Source: Bacteroidia bacterium | GTDB taxonomy: Bacteria; Bacteroidota; Bacteroidia; AKYH767-A; OLB10 | NCBI GenBank assembly: GCA_016788065.1 | Contig: JAEUTI010000035.1 | Span: forward strand, 1-40,147 | Reading direction: 5' to 3' | DNA: 40,147 bases | Shown: positions 1-8,858 of the stretch, piece by piece | Layout of the letters: each line of letters opens with the position of its first letter | How positions within the stretch are numbered: the first letter of the stretch is position 1 | The notes under the pieces: generated by a model | What the model saw: only the letters and a program-made list of their open reading frames with translations | The model's database searches: none | What the model was told of the DNA's origin: nothing | Position numbers and translations under genes: made by a program

Positions 1-1742
1 CTTATTGAACTTGTGTTTATATTCTTTAATCCATCATTAATTGCAACCCAATTCTGTCCAAAATCGCTGGTAACAAAAACACCATAATCACTTGTTACAA
101 ACAAGTTAGAACCACTACTGGTAAAGTCGCTTATTGAATAACTTGTAACTAACCCATTATTGGCATAAGACCATTGATTCCCATTGTCAAAGCTAACATA
201 CATTCCATGAAAATTTATGAAAGAAAATAATGCACTGTCACAACTGGCAAATGCGAGAGGTTCCTTGTTAGAAGGCAATCCATTGTTTGATAACACCCAA
301 TTTTGCGATGCATCGAGCTTAACAAGTTGACCATTACCACATGCAGCGGCAAATGGAATGGAGTTATTCACAATGAATCCATAAATGCCATTACAAAATT
401 GAGCAGAAAGGCTGATATCATTCCAACTTAAACCCAAATTATCTGTGTAATACATTTTTTCATCTTCATATGCATACAGCCTGCCATCCTCAAAGAAAAT
501 TCTATAAGGATCGTCACGGGTAAAAGGGACCGGACTGATCAAGCTGTTCCAGCTATTACCGTTGTCGGTACTGTAAACAATGAAAGGATTATCATAAGGC
601 CATGTTGGTGTATCGTACTCAACTGAAAGGAAGACTGTGTCATTCTTAGAAGCCAATGAACTGAACATTTCATAGGTCACTGCTGGAGATACATCCACCC
701 AGTTACCACTAAAATTAAGTTTATACACTTTATCTTCGTCATTTGCAATTACATGGTTATTGGTAACAGCCATTGATCTTATGGATGAACAAATCATCCC
801 TGCCACATTCTGATACCATTGACCATTTTGCAAATAAAAGATACCGCTTTCAGAAGTACCACATAGCACTTTGGTGTCATAAATTGAAAGCGTATTAATT
901 CCTAAATCAATCAAACCTGTGTTTAATGAAGCCCAATTCTGACAATTATCGGTAGATAAATAAACACCATCTCCCAGGGTACCAATATAAATGCCAGAGC
1001 TATGAGCCAATAAAGTTGAAACATTTGACGGTGCAGTAAAAACCAAAACCCAACTATTTCCAAAATCCGAACTTCTGTACAAATTATTTGAAATGGCAGT
1101 GTATAAGGTATCATTCACATCCTGGATGACTGTCACAAGAGATAGTGGCAGTCCTGAATTAATACTTATCCAATTATTCAAATTAGTACTATTCCTGTAC
1201 ACTCCTTTATTTGTTCCACAGTAAATATAGTTGCTTGTCACTTCAATATCTGTGACATTAGTCTGATAATAGGTTCCAACCCATGGATTCCATAGAGTAT
1301 CTGTAGGTAATCCACTATTAAATGCATTCCAAGTATTACCATTGTTATCAGATTTTAAAAATCCTTGCATTTCGGCCCCGGCATAAAGACAAGAATCGGA
1401 ATTGGCCAATGTTTTAACCGGCATTGGATAAACATCTACAACAGGATCACCGGGGTAGTTTAAGTCAATTAATTGTATCCCTCCATTCATGCCTCCAATA
1501 AATAAACTATCACCCTTTTTAGTATAGCATGAAAAATTTGATGTGGCATTCAATGTCCATGAATCAGTAAGTTGTTGCTTAGAAAAGTATCCACAACTTG
1601 TAGAAGTTAACAATAACGAATCAGAGTTAACTATGGCCATGATTTTAGTTTTGCCAAATGGTCCATCTGTTTGAACCCATTGAGAATAGCAAAAATTAAC
1701 TTGGGAGAGTAGCGCTATTGCAAAAATCAAAACTGCTTTCAT
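1..1742 (-). CDS. Secreted beta-propeller (sortilin/YCF48-like) repeat protein, 3' end cut by window edge
   Basis: The frame is open from an ATG to the left edge of the window, giving 580 visible codons and no stop, so the C-terminus is missing. The protein begins MKAVLIFAIALLSQVNFCYS-QW, a typical Sec signal peptide ending just before a QW pair that is common in Bacteroidota secreted proteins. At least seven short motifs of the form S-D-x-G-N-x-W follow (for example SDNNGNTW, SSDFGNSW, STDNGNSW, SDFGQNW), the signature of sortilin/BNR or YCF48-like propeller blades. The plus-strand gene at 13258 has the same architecture and ends in a T9SS sorting domain, so this one probably does too, but that part is outside the window. 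The role is inferred to be an exported or surface beta-propeller; the ligand is unknown. Confidence 0.85.
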   Translation of the reverse strand, partial: MKAVLIFAIALLSQVNFCYSQWVQTDGPFGKTKIMAIVNSDSLLLTSTSCGYFSKQQLTDSWTLNATSNFSCYTKKGDSLFIGGMNGGIQLIDLNYPGDPVVDVYPMPVKTLANSDSCLYAGAEMQGFLKSDNNGNTWNAFNSGLPTDTLWNPWVGTYYQTNVTDIEVTSNYIYCGTNKGVYRNSTNLNNWISINSGLPLSLVTVIQDVNDTLYTAISNNLYRSSDFGNSWVLVFTAPSNVSTLLAHSSGIYIGTLGDGVYLSTDNCQNWASLNTGLIDLGINTLSIYDTKVLCGTSESGIFYLQNGQWYQNVAGMICSSIRSMAVTNNHVIANDEDKVYKLNFSGNWVDVSPAVTYEMFSSLASKNDTVFLSVEYDTPTWPYDNPFIVYSTDNGNSWNSLISPVPFTRDDPYRIFFEDGRLYAYEDEKMYYTDNLGLSWNDISLSAQFCNGIYGFIVNNSIPFAAACGNGQLVKLDASQNWVLSNNGLPSNKEPLAFASCDSALFSFINFHGMYVSFDNGNQWSYANNGLVTSYSISDFTSSGSNLFVTSDYGVFVTSDFGQNWVAINDGLKNINTSSI

Positions 1743-1809
1743 AGTCTTTCTATTTAGTTCTGCTTTTCATTGAATTTCGAACGGCTTCGGAATGGTAGAT
1801 TCTAAGCCT

Positions 1810-1841
1810 TAAAGATATAAAAATTCTCTATAATATCCAAA
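1810..1841 (-). promoter_or_regulatory. Possible Bacteroidota-type promoter of the left-edge propeller gene
   Basis: On the minus strand a TTTG box is followed after 20 bases by TATCTTTA. This matches the Bacteroidota -7 consensus TAnnTTTG at seven of eight positions. It would give an untranslated leader of about 60 bases. The match is by eye in AT-rich DNA, so it is tentative. Confidence 0.3.
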
Positions 1842-1967
1842 TTGTACTAAAAAACACACCTGTCTCATAAAAACTATAACTTGAAGCAGAATACAGTTAA
1901 AGGACGATTTTAAACGCTGATTTTTCCGGCACTATGTAATCAAACTTAAAGAATTTTTCGGCCATCC

Positions 1968-2519
1968 TTATTCTTTCACCACTTTTAATATTGCACTTTT
2001 ATCACCTGAGCTTACTTCCATAAAATACAAGCCAGCTGCAACCGGAATTTTGACTTCAAACAAGCTTAAAAAACTTAACGATGACTTTAAAACATCTTGT
2101 CCGAGTTGATTCCGAATGATGACGGTAACTTCACCAAAGCTTGCACCCAAATCAATGCTCATATTACCATTGGTGGGGTTTGGGTAAACTGAAATAGGAA
2201 TCCCATAACCGTTCTCAGTTAATCTTAAAGGAGTTGTACCTAGTTTTAAGACGAAAACATCTTCTGCTCCTGCACTTGTTAAATTACTCGTTCCTGATCC
2301 TATGTCAAAGTCAGCGGTACCCTGGAAAAAGCCTGTGGAGTATATATATCCTGAGCCATCAAGAGCAATGGAAAGGCCGAAATCAGAATTCGCTTCCCCA
2401 ATGTTTTTTACCCAAATAAAATTGCCTGTGGCGTCAAATTTGGTGATGAAAATGTCAGCAAGTCCAACAGAAGAGAGATTAGTAATTCCTGGTCCTGGGT
2501 CAAAATCAAAGAGAAGGGT
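1968..2519 (-). pseudogene. Headless C-terminal fragment of an SBBP-repeat protein with T9SS sorting domain
   Basis: Starting directly after the stop codon of the VIT transporter gene, the same reading frame runs on for 184 codons without a plausible start of its own. It encodes two SBBP-type repeats (…FDFDPGPGITNL…, ITKFDATGNFIWVKNIG, then DGSGYIYSTGFFQGTADFD). A T9SS type A C-terminal domain follows, with VYPNPTNG, a central GQDVLKS strand and the ending ILKVVKE. Normal members carry many such repeats after a signal peptide, so the N-terminal part has been lost. An internal ATG would give only the last 64 residues, which is unlikely to be a real protein. The fragment looks like the left-over end of a larger gene after a deletion or rearrangement that brought the VIT gene against it. 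An assembly join cannot be excluded. Confidence 0.8.
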
Positions 2520-3221
2520 CTACACTTTAATACCAAAAAGATAGCCAACTAAAGCAGAAAGCACCATAGCTATTGTTCCCCATATTGTAATCCTAATTAC
2601 AGCATTTTTTATGCTTGAACCACCTGTTTTTGCAGAAGTAAAACCAAGTATAACCAGAAAGATAATCGTAAATCCATACAACCAATATTCCATTCCTTTT
2701 ACAGGTGCCAAAAGGACAATTAACAATGGCAGAACACCACCTACAGTAAATGATGCTCCTGATGCCAATGCAGCTTGAATTGGATTAGATTGACTAATTT
2801 CGTTTATACCTAATTCATCTCTGATATGTGTCCCTAAAGCATCTTTCTCAGTAAGTTCAATTGCAACTTGCATTGCAGTTTCTTTTTTCAAACCACGTTT
2901 CTCATAGATTTGAGCTAAAATATTGAGCTCTTCATCAGGCATTTCCTTCAACTCTTGCCTTTCTCTTTCTATATCGGATTTTTCGGTGTCTGTTTGTGAA
3001 CTTACAGAAACATATTCGCCTGCTGCCATAGAAAGTGCGCCAGCGACAAGTCCTGCCACTGTTGCCAATACAATAGGCTCTCGTGTTGAACTTGCTGCAG
3101 CCACTCCAATTGCAAGACTTGAAATTGAAATTATGCCATCATTTGCCCCAAGAACAGCAGCTCTGAGCCAATTACTTCTGTGTATGTAGTGGCTATCTAA
3201 GTAGTTATCTATTGTTATCAT
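2520..3221 (-). CDS. VIT1/CCC1-family iron/manganese transporter
   Basis: This 233-residue protein is a full-length member of the vacuolar iron transporter family, which moves Fe2+ or Mn2+ across a membrane. The family pattern is clear. The first helix holds WLRAAVLGANDGIISISSL, where the Asn-Asp and Gly residues are conserved. The second contains AGALSMAAGEYVSVSSQ. A charged, Glu-rich helical stretch (residues about 75-130, ERERQELKEMPDEELN) is where the family binds metal between helices 2 and 3. Three more membrane helices follow, from NPIQAALASGASF to the C-terminus at FGIKV. The start ATG fits the usual N-terminus (DNYLDSHYIHRSNWLR). The substrate cannot be told from sequence alone; in bacteria such proteins protect against excess iron or manganese. 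The end of the gene abuts a broken SBBP/T9SS gene in the same frame. Confidence 0.9.
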   Translation of the reverse strand: MITIDNYLDSHYIHRSNWLRAAVLGANDGIISISSLAIGVAAASSTREPIVLATVAGLVAGALSMAAGEYVSVSSQTDTEKSDIERERQELKEMPDEELNILAQIYEKRGLKKETAMQVAIELTEKDALGTHIRDELGINEISQSNPIQAALASGASFTVGGVLPLLIVLLAPVKGMEYWLYGFTIIFLVILGFTSAKTGGSSIKNAVIRITIWGTIAMVLSALVGYLFGIKV

Positions 3222-3474
3222 TTTCTGCTTATGGGGGATGTTAATACTATGACATGTAACTTTTGAGGATGGCCAGGTGAATGGCTACAAACGGACGAGT
3301 CAGTAAAGGTAAAACTAACAAATTGGAACGTAAAAAACAACTTTCCGGATTATGCACTATAATACAAAATAGCACTACCACAAAGAAATGAGAGAAAAAG
3401 GAATTGAAGCAACACCATCAACACTTAAAAAATGTATCGCTTCCAAACCATTTTTAACCAGATTTTACATAATA

Positions 3475-4035
3475 CTAATTAGTTACTGCTGTGGAATTCT
3501 TGTATGCTCTGATAGATTTCTTAAAAAAATGTCCGGCAACATAATGATATATGACAGGTCCGGTAAGTAAAAACCAAGTGCCGTATTTCATATAGGGAGG
3601 TTGATTTATATCCGGATAGGGTGCATGATACTTGGCATTGTATTTATTTGTTTGATCAATCTCTAAGCCTAAAAATAAAGGGAACAGAACTAATGTTTCT
3701 ACAGCTCCCACTACCCTTGCTATTTTAAAGTATTTAAGATTACGTTTTGCTTTTACTGAGTTTGCATAGTATTCGTTTAACCTTTGTCCGAGGAAACCAA
3801 CTCTCTGAGCAGTATAACCATCTTCTTTAAGATATTTCTTGTTTATTCTAAACATTGAATGGGGAATAAGATAAGTCAGCGAATCCTTAAAGAATATTGA
3901 ATCTAAACGATTTTTGTAATGTACACGTAGCAGCACAGACCTTCTGATAGTTGAATCCTGAATTTGTCCAAATACGGAGTTGTTATTAAAAAATAACACA
4001 AAAATGATTATCAATTTAAAGAAACTACTTTTCAT
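3475..4035 (-). CDS. Exported or membrane protein of unknown function
   Basis: I do not recognise this 186-residue protein. It starts MKSSFFKLIIIFVLFF and has a Sec signal peptide ending near SVFGQ. The middle is basic and rich in Arg, Lys and Tyr. Two hydrophobic stretches follow: VVGAVETLVLFPLFLGL at about residues 108-125 and WFLLTGPVIYHYVAGHFF at about 152-170. They suggest two membrane helices in the inner membrane or a hairpin. The 254-bp space upstream (between it and the VIT gene) shows no gene. The next gene downstream, minus-strand wise, is the VIT transporter, but the spacing argues against one transcript. The mature protein would face the periplasm. No catalytic motif is visible. 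Confidence 0.7.
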   Translation of the reverse strand: MKSSFFKLIIIFVLFFNNNSVFGQIQDSTIRRSVLLRVHYKNRLDSIFFKDSLTYLIPHSMFRINKKYLKEDGYTAQRVGFLGQRLNEYYANSVKAKRNLKYFKIARVVGAVETLVLFPLFLGLEIDQTNKYNAKYHAPYPDINQPPYMKYGTWFLLTGPVIYHYVAGHFFKKSIRAYKNSTAVTN

Positions 4036-4092
4036 ATCTTAATAATTTCATTAAATAACAACTCGATACTAGTTCTGGTCAACTATTGTTCA

Positions 4093-4539
4093 TTAAGGTT
4101 TCCTAACAATAATCTTTCTAAAGATGTAAAATCTTTCTCCGTACTCAAATTGAATTTCACCATCGTAACCATTCAAATCTGTTTTCTCGTATACTTTCCA
4201 TTTTCTTTCTATCTTCATTTCACTTTCAGTAAACTCAATTCTTTTATTACGACTTTCAGAAAATTTGTATTGTATAGCAATGTGTCCGCCACGAGAAATT
4301 TGTTTGATGCTTTCAAAATTGTTTGAAATTCGACCTAAACTGTCAAGAACATATAAATTTTCCATAGTAAAATCCTTTCCATCAGTATCTTTCAAATAGT
4401 CGTGTGCCAAAATAGTCAATATGAGCACGTCTCTGAGTTCTTCCTTAGCTTTGTCTATGGTGGTTACATTCGAAGGTGTTGAACATCCTGCATAAAACAA
4501 GAAAACAAAGGTCAATAAAATAATGATTGTGCATCTCAT
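4093..4539 (-). CDS. Small lipoprotein of unknown function
   Basis: The 148-residue product begins MRCTIIILLTFVFLFYAGCST. This is a lipoprotein signal with lipobox F-Y-A-G-C, so the mature protein should be lipid-anchored through Cys19. The remainder is a mixed, charged domain with KFSESRNKRIEFTESEMKIERKW and FEYGERFYIFRKIIVRKP, compatible with a small beta-rich fold, and it shows no known active-site motif. The chosen start is the only in-frame ATG ahead of the hydrophobic core. It lies 57 bases upstream of the next minus-strand gene, so the two could share a transcript. The function is unknown. Confidence 0.7.
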   Translation of the reverse strand: MRCTIIILLTFVFLFYAGCSTPSNVTTIDKAKEELRDVLILTILAHDYLKDTDGKDFTMENLYVLDSLGRISNNFESIKQISRGGHIAIQYKFSESRNKRIEFTESEMKIERKWKVYEKTDLNGYDGEIQFEYGERFYIFRKIIVRKP

Positions 4540-4574
4540 GGCATCATGGTTGTATTTCCTGAAGTTGGATCAAA

Positions 4575-4637
4575 CGAGCATCTCTTTTCAAGGTCAGAAA
4601 AATACAAAAGATTATTTTCTTAAACAAACCGGTTCAA
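4575..4637. repeat. Dispersed intergenic repeat, family 2, copy 1
   Basis: This stretch, 3' of the large SBBP gene, matches a second stretch near 12626. Shared blocks are CGAGCAT, GAAAAnTACAAAAGATT, TTTCTTAAACAAA and CCGnnnCAA, in the same order and with nearly the same spacing. Neither copy encodes a protein. It may be one arm of a longer intergenic element. Confidence 0.6.
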
Positions 4638-4684
4638 AAGTTCTCGCCACCCTCCGGAGTCGAATATTAATTATGTTGAAAATA

Positions 4685-4716
4685 CTGAGCACCCGGTAAT
4701 AAAAGCGAGTGCTCAG
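4685..4716 (-). terminator. Hairpin 3' of the SBBP gene, possible terminator
   Basis: A perfect 8-bp stem (CTGAGCAC with GTGCTCAG) encloses a 16-base loop, 30 bases after the stop codon of the minus-strand SBBP gene. It is followed on that strand by TATTTTC, a weak T-tract. It could end transcription or be part of the intergenic repeat element. Confidence 0.45.
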
Positions 4717-4745
4717 CAAGAAATATTCAACGTAAAAGGATTCAT

Positions 4746-6656
4746 TTAATTCTTCAAAAATACTTTCTCAACAAAATTACTATTATCAGTAAATGTTATG
4801 CTCACAAAATAAATTCCAGGATTATAATGAATGTTGTCAATTCTTACAATTTTGTCATTGTATTGTTTCTTAAATATAACTCTACCAGTTATGTCAGTGA
4901 GAAGGATTTCTTTGATAGTATTGGATTCGTTATTGCTGTGTATCTGAATACCTTCAGTGCTTACGTGAACTGATGGGGAATTATCGTCTGGTTTACCTGC
5001 TAAACGTGGGCAACAACTTGGACCATAATTAACAACAACTTCGTCGGTAGATAAACAACCAGTACTAGTTGTACATGCCAAAATGAAAGTTCCAGCTGCG
5101 GAACATGTGGGTTGAGCTACGTTGGTCGGTGAAACTCCACTTCCTGTCCATGAATAAGTGCAGCCTGGCAGAGCTGGGGTTCCGATTACAATATTACCAC
5201 AACAAATTACACCATTGGCACCAGCATTAGCACATGGTTTGGATATTTTCGCAAGGAAAATATCATTTCCCCCAATTGAGTTTAAAATGGTACTTCCGAA
5301 ACTATTACCTGTTCCGGCAAAAACACCAGTTATAATAGCATTTCCATTGTTATCTGTTGTGATACTATTATTAGTGCCAGGTCTTCCTCCCATCGTTTTC
5401 TGCTCTGCCCAAAGTGAATTTCCATTAGAGTTGTATTTAGCAACTATAATCGTATAATTTTGATTAATAAAATTTACACATCCAATAGATGCATTAGAAA
5501 ATTGGCATTCTCCCAAAACATAAATATTATCAAGGTTATCAGATGTAATCGCATATCCTGATTCGTATCCGGAACTCGCAACGGTTTTTAACCATTGGAA
5601 AGTACCTGCCGAATTGTACTTTGCTACAAACATATCCCCTGATCCTTGAGTAGTGATGGAATTAGCACTATTACCGTTGCCATTAAAATATGATACTGTA
5701 CCAACTGGCGCCCCTCCAACATTTCCGGTAATATAAATGTTATTCTGATTATCCAATGTCATTCCATCTGCATTATCAGTCAAAGTGGTAAAACCTATTT
5801 GTTTAATAAATTGAATTGCCCCATTGCTGTTATATTTCGCAATAAAAATATCACCGTTATTAGGTGTTAAAGATGTAGTTGCGCCGCCAGATCCGGAAGC
5901 ACTATTAAAATTATAAGCCCCTGAAAATGTCCTAAATGTTCCATAGGTATATACATTCCCACTGTTATCTTGCATGACAGATTCACCTAAAGTAGGAATG
6001 CTTGAAGCCGCGGCTGCACTTGAAGTAGTTTTCCATACTAAAGTTCCTGATGAATTATACTTAGTTAAGAAATAGAATACCCCATTATAGCCGGATAAAA
6101 ATATGCTTCCAGCTTTTGCACTTACAGCAGAACCCTCATCGTGTATTAACCCCCCAATTCCATCTTTAACTGCCCACATTACTTGACCATTACTACAGTT
6201 GATTTTTGCTAAGAAAGCATCTTTGTAAAATGTTCCTCCACTAGCATTTGTAAGTGTAAAACTTCCAAGTGTAAGAGTTCCTGAATAAGTTCCGCTAACA
6301 TAAGCATAACTTCCATCAATTGAAATTCCCAAAGCTTTTGCACTACCTGTTGAAGTGAATGGAGTTACCCAATTACAAGTTGTCCCGGCAGCATTATACT
6401 TTGCGATAAATGCGTTATCAGAAGTGCTTCCAGTGACATTTAAACTTCCGAATGCTACATTCCCTGATGGAGCTGGATCTGCAAATGATCCAACCAGATA
6501 GATGTTTCCGCCTGCATCAGTAACAACAGAATTTCCATAGTCAAATTGCGTATCCCCAGCTCTCACAGCCCATTGCCATTGAGCTTTTAACTGACCACTC
6601 GATACTACAAGAAAGAATAGTATTGAAAATAATTTCATATTACAAATAGTTTTCAT
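4746..6656 (-). CDS. Secreted SBBP-repeat protein with Ig-like domain and T9SS sorting domain
   Basis: The 636-residue product has a signal peptide (MKLFSILFFLVVSSGQLKAQ), which follows a six-residue extension. The true start may therefore be the internal ATG 18 bases downstream, which gives a more typical signal peptide. Residues about 27-475 are SBBP (beta-propeller) repeats with recurring AKYNSNG and DNxxNIYITG motifs. Residues about 476-552 form a Cys-rich Ig/PKD-like domain (CANAGANGVICCGN…SWTGSG). The last 75 residues are a T9SS type A C-terminal domain (EILLTDITGRVIFKK, NPGIYFVSITF, ending EKVFLKN). The protein should cross the outer membrane through T9SS and be released or anchored on the surface. 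Ligand or activity is unknown. A hairpin lies just after the stop. Confidence 0.88.
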   Translation of the reverse strand: MKTICNMKLFSILFFLVVSSGQLKAQWQWAVRAGDTQFDYGNSVVTDAGGNIYLVGSFADPAPSGNVAFGSLNVTGSTSDNAFIAKYNAAGTTCNWVTPFTSTGSAKALGISIDGSYAYVSGTYSGTLTLGSFTLTNASGGTFYKDAFLAKINCSNGQVMWAVKDGIGGLIHDEGSAVSAKAGSIFLSGYNGVFYFLTKYNSSGTLVWKTTSSAAAASSIPTLGESVMQDNSGNVYTYGTFRTFSGAYNFNSASGSGGATTSLTPNNGDIFIAKYNSNGAIQFIKQIGFTTLTDNADGMTLDNQNNIYITGNVGGAPVGTVSYFNGNGNSANSITTQGSGDMFVAKYNSAGTFQWLKTVASSGYESGYAITSDNLDNIYVLGECQFSNASIGCVNFINQNYTIIVAKYNSNGNSLWAEQKTMGGRPGTNNSITTDNNGNAIITGVFAGTGNSFGSTILNSIGGNDIFLAKISKPCANAGANGVICCGNIVIGTPALPGCTYSWTGSGVSPTNVAQPTCSAAGTFILACTTSTGCLSTDEVVVNYGPSCCPRLAGKPDDNSPSVHVSTEGIQIHSNNESNTIKEILLTDITGRVIFKKQYNDKIVRIDNIHYNPGIYFVSITFTDNSNFVEKVFLKN

Positions 6657-7195
6657 AATTAATTAAGTTTAATTCTTCGCCTACTCATTAAGCGCTTTTC
6701 GGCTGCCGCGCATGATGACAACAAAGGTTCAATACATAACTTATTGATACAATAAGACAATGATATGAATTACAAAAACACCTTAAAATTATCGTGAAAA
6801 ACCTATTTAAAAAATCGCAACAACCATATAAATCAAATTGTTGGCATGATTTAATTATGCGATAAATTGCTGCAAAAAAACCAATGAAATCAAATAGACT
6901 AAGATTTTATATCTATTTAAGTTTTAACAAAATCTAAGTAATTTATCTTACGACCCATTTATTACTCATCATTAAAAACTAACTTTCATCAGCTTAAACA
7001 CTATTCGCATAGTTGGTTACTATTGTGATGTGGCATCGCAAATTTGGCATTGCGTTCCACCAATTTCAATTGTGCGTCTCCTGGGATAAAAAAATATGGT
7101 GTCTCTTTACCTTACAAATAAAGTTTATAATTACACATGGCTCCAAAACAAATAAACTTATGCAGAATTGCTATCAATGGAGACACTCCTTTCCT
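6657..7195. other. Intergenic space without a convincing gene
   Basis: These 539 bases are AT-rich and lie upstream of the minus-strand SBBP gene. A weak promoter-like pair reads on the minus strand (ATTG, 20 bases, AACCTTTG, at about 6753-6722). Near 7030-7065 there is an imperfect inverted repeat around GTGGCATCGCAA and TTGCGTTCCAC. A 69-codon plus-strand frame here has no signal, domain or coding character. Confidence 0.5.
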
Positions 7196-7825
7196 TCAAT
7201 AAGGGCTTTTCTCTGTTTGTAGGCCTTCCGGAATCTCAAAAGTATCTGAATCAAGCTTCATAGCTTTTACTTCTGTAGCAACACTTTCCATTGTAAACTG
7301 AGCAGTTTCAATAACTGATTTTAAAGGCAAAGAATTAGATTTTGAAAGGTAGTCAAACCAATTGCCAAATTTGTGACTAGTAAATAATGTCGCATTAACA
7401 GACAAATTACGATTAAAATAATACTTTTGTATGCCACTTTTACAGGTCAAAATTAGTTCGTCACATTTATAACCTAAGATTTCTATAACTTCTTTATTCA
7501 CTTCAGCTTTTAGAACTTCATCACCTTGAATGCTTGCGTCAATCCATAGAGCAGTTTCCGAATTTGACATTTTAGTATAAAGTTTGTTATCACTCTTTCG
7601 GTAAAGTTGCCATTGAACTAATGTCCCATTTGCAATTGATTTGTAATCTCCACCTTTTATAAGATACTCTTGAGACGAACCCATCATGGATGCCAATTGT
7701 TGGTCGGTCATTTGAGGATTGTTACTTTTATATGTACTGGAATAAAATATTTTACCTTCAAAGGTTTGTCCGAATACAGTAATTGAAGAAAAGAAAGTGA
7801 AAATAAGTGCTAATACTTTTGTCAT
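7196..7825 (-). CDS. Exported DUF4412/GLPGLI-like protein, paralogue of the gene at 8859
   Basis: The 209-residue product starts with a Sec signal peptide (MTKVLALIFTFFSSITVFGQ) followed by TFEGKIFYSS, a beginning typical of small exported Bacteroidota proteins of the DUF4412/GLPGLI type. The central part has GYKCDELILTCKSGIQKYYFN, where that group usually keeps a Cys in a G-Y-x-C context. The C-terminal part (LFTSHKFGNWFDYLSKSNSLPLKS) aligns with LFSKHTYDGWADFLKISKALPVKI of the gene at 8859, so the two are paralogues. The gene follows the one at 7850 after only 24 bases, so they probably form an operon. A lipoprotein-carrier-like periplasmic or surface role is possible, but the function is not known. 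Confidence 0.75.
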   Translation of the reverse strand: MTKVLALIFTFFSSITVFGQTFEGKIFYSSTYKSNNPQMTDQQLASMMGSSQEYLIKGGDYKSIANGTLVQWQLYRKSDNKLYTKMSNSETALWIDASIQGDEVLKAEVNKEVIEILGYKCDELILTCKSGIQKYYFNRNLSVNATLFTSHKFGNWFDYLSKSNSLPLKSVIETAQFTMESVATEVKAMKLDSDTFEIPEGLQTEKSPY

Positions 7826-7849
7826 TGGTCAGTTATTTAAATTAAATAG

Positions 7850-8377
7850 TTAATCTTTTACACTATAAAGTATTTTTTGGAAGTCGGCTTTAAATTTGTC
7901 TTTATTTTCTGCTGCCGCCCAGGACAAAACTTTGTAATAAGCAGTTTTAGTTTCTACAATTCCAACTAAATAGTAAATCTCAATCTCAGCCTCCTTATCA
8001 TAATAAGTTACGTCGCTCTCCATAAAATTTATGTCACCTTTCTTTTGTGATTGAGGTTTTGAAACGGTTCTTTTTTCTTCATCTTTTAAAAAATCCTTTA
8101 TGAAATCTTCGTAAAATTCATTAATAGAAGAAAATTTCATGTCAACCAAAGCTAATTCTTCCTTGGTGTCGAATATTACAAAACCATAAACGTCTTTTAC
8201 CGTACTCTTGTATTCTATTGCAGAGGAAGTATTAAATCCAACCGTTCTGCTCATATACTCTGGCAAACTAATATCAAAGGTATGTCCGGCTTTGTATGGT
8301 TTAAATTCGGTTTGTGCTGCTACTATTGCTGTCGATAAAACCAGAATTGTCGTAATTAATGTAAATATTTTTCTCAT
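7850..8377 (-). CDS. Exported protein of unknown function (possible PsbP/Mog1-like fold)
   Basis: The 175-residue product has a signal peptide ending at AIVAAQ. A small alpha/beta domain follows, opening with FKPYKAGHTFDISLPEYMSRTVGFNTSSAIEY. An opening of the type 'x-F-x-I-x-L-P-x-x-M' and a closing of the type 'F-K-A-D-F-Q-K-I-L-Y-S-V-K' are typical of the PsbP/Mog1-like fold of small bacterial secreted proteins. I assign that fold only by this pattern. No enzyme motif is visible. The gene lies 24 bases upstream of the DUF4412-like gene at 7196 and is probably co-transcribed with it. Confidence 0.7.
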   Translation of the reverse strand: MRKIFTLITTILVLSTAIVAAQTEFKPYKAGHTFDISLPEYMSRTVGFNTSSAIEYKSTVKDVYGFVIFDTKEELALVDMKFSSINEFYEDFIKDFLKDEEKRTVSKPQSQKKGDINFMESDVTYYDKEAEIEIYYLVGIVETKTAYYKVLSWAAAENKDKFKADFQKILYSVKD

Positions 8378-8858
8378 TTTTTTGTCTGTTTTATTTTATT
8401 CGTTTGACTTTCGTTGAGTTACCTCTTAAAGAAGCTTTTTCCCTTCCTGCCTTATGAGGTGATGGAGAGAAACAATTTCACCTCCGAAAAGTACCAAATA
8501 ATTATAAAATTAACAAAAAAGCTCAAAAAGCTTGCTAATACTAATCATAATGACTGCCTTAAACAAGGCTCTGCATCCCTGATTCAATCAAACCTGCCTA
8601 CAACTGAACCTCGTCTCCGAAGCCTATTTGCTGCAATAAAAATGATAATTAAGTGCTAGAAACGCTTATTTAGAAGCCCGGGGCGCCTGATTAGCACCAG
8701 TTGATAGTGGTGGGCAGATGTCTATTAAAAACCGTTATCCCGCACCCTATCGCTTCGTGTGGGAACTTACTATCTAGGGCCGTCAAATAAATGAAGGTGT
8801 CGACACCAATCATTGAACTTCTTTGTTCAGCAGGCAAACCTCATTAAGTAGGCAGCTG
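8378..8858. other. Intergenic space with palindromic sequence, no gene
   Basis: Most of these 481 bases carry no supported gene. The part from about 8660 to 8850 is richer in G+C than its surroundings. It contains CCGTTATCCCGCACCC, which resembles the GTTATCC end of the palindromic element at 16132-16264, so a decayed intergenic element is possible. An 81-codon plus-strand frame at its left end lacks any sign of being a protein. Confidence 0.4.

Noticed and set aside
7013..7222. 69-codon plus-strand frame
   Set aside because: It overlaps the end of the minus-strand exported-protein gene, and its composition (many Trp, His, Cys) is unlike the neighbouring proteins.
8414..8659. 81-codon plus-strand frame between exported-protein genes
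   Set aside because: No signal, domain or start context; it lies in an intergenic space with palindromic DNA.
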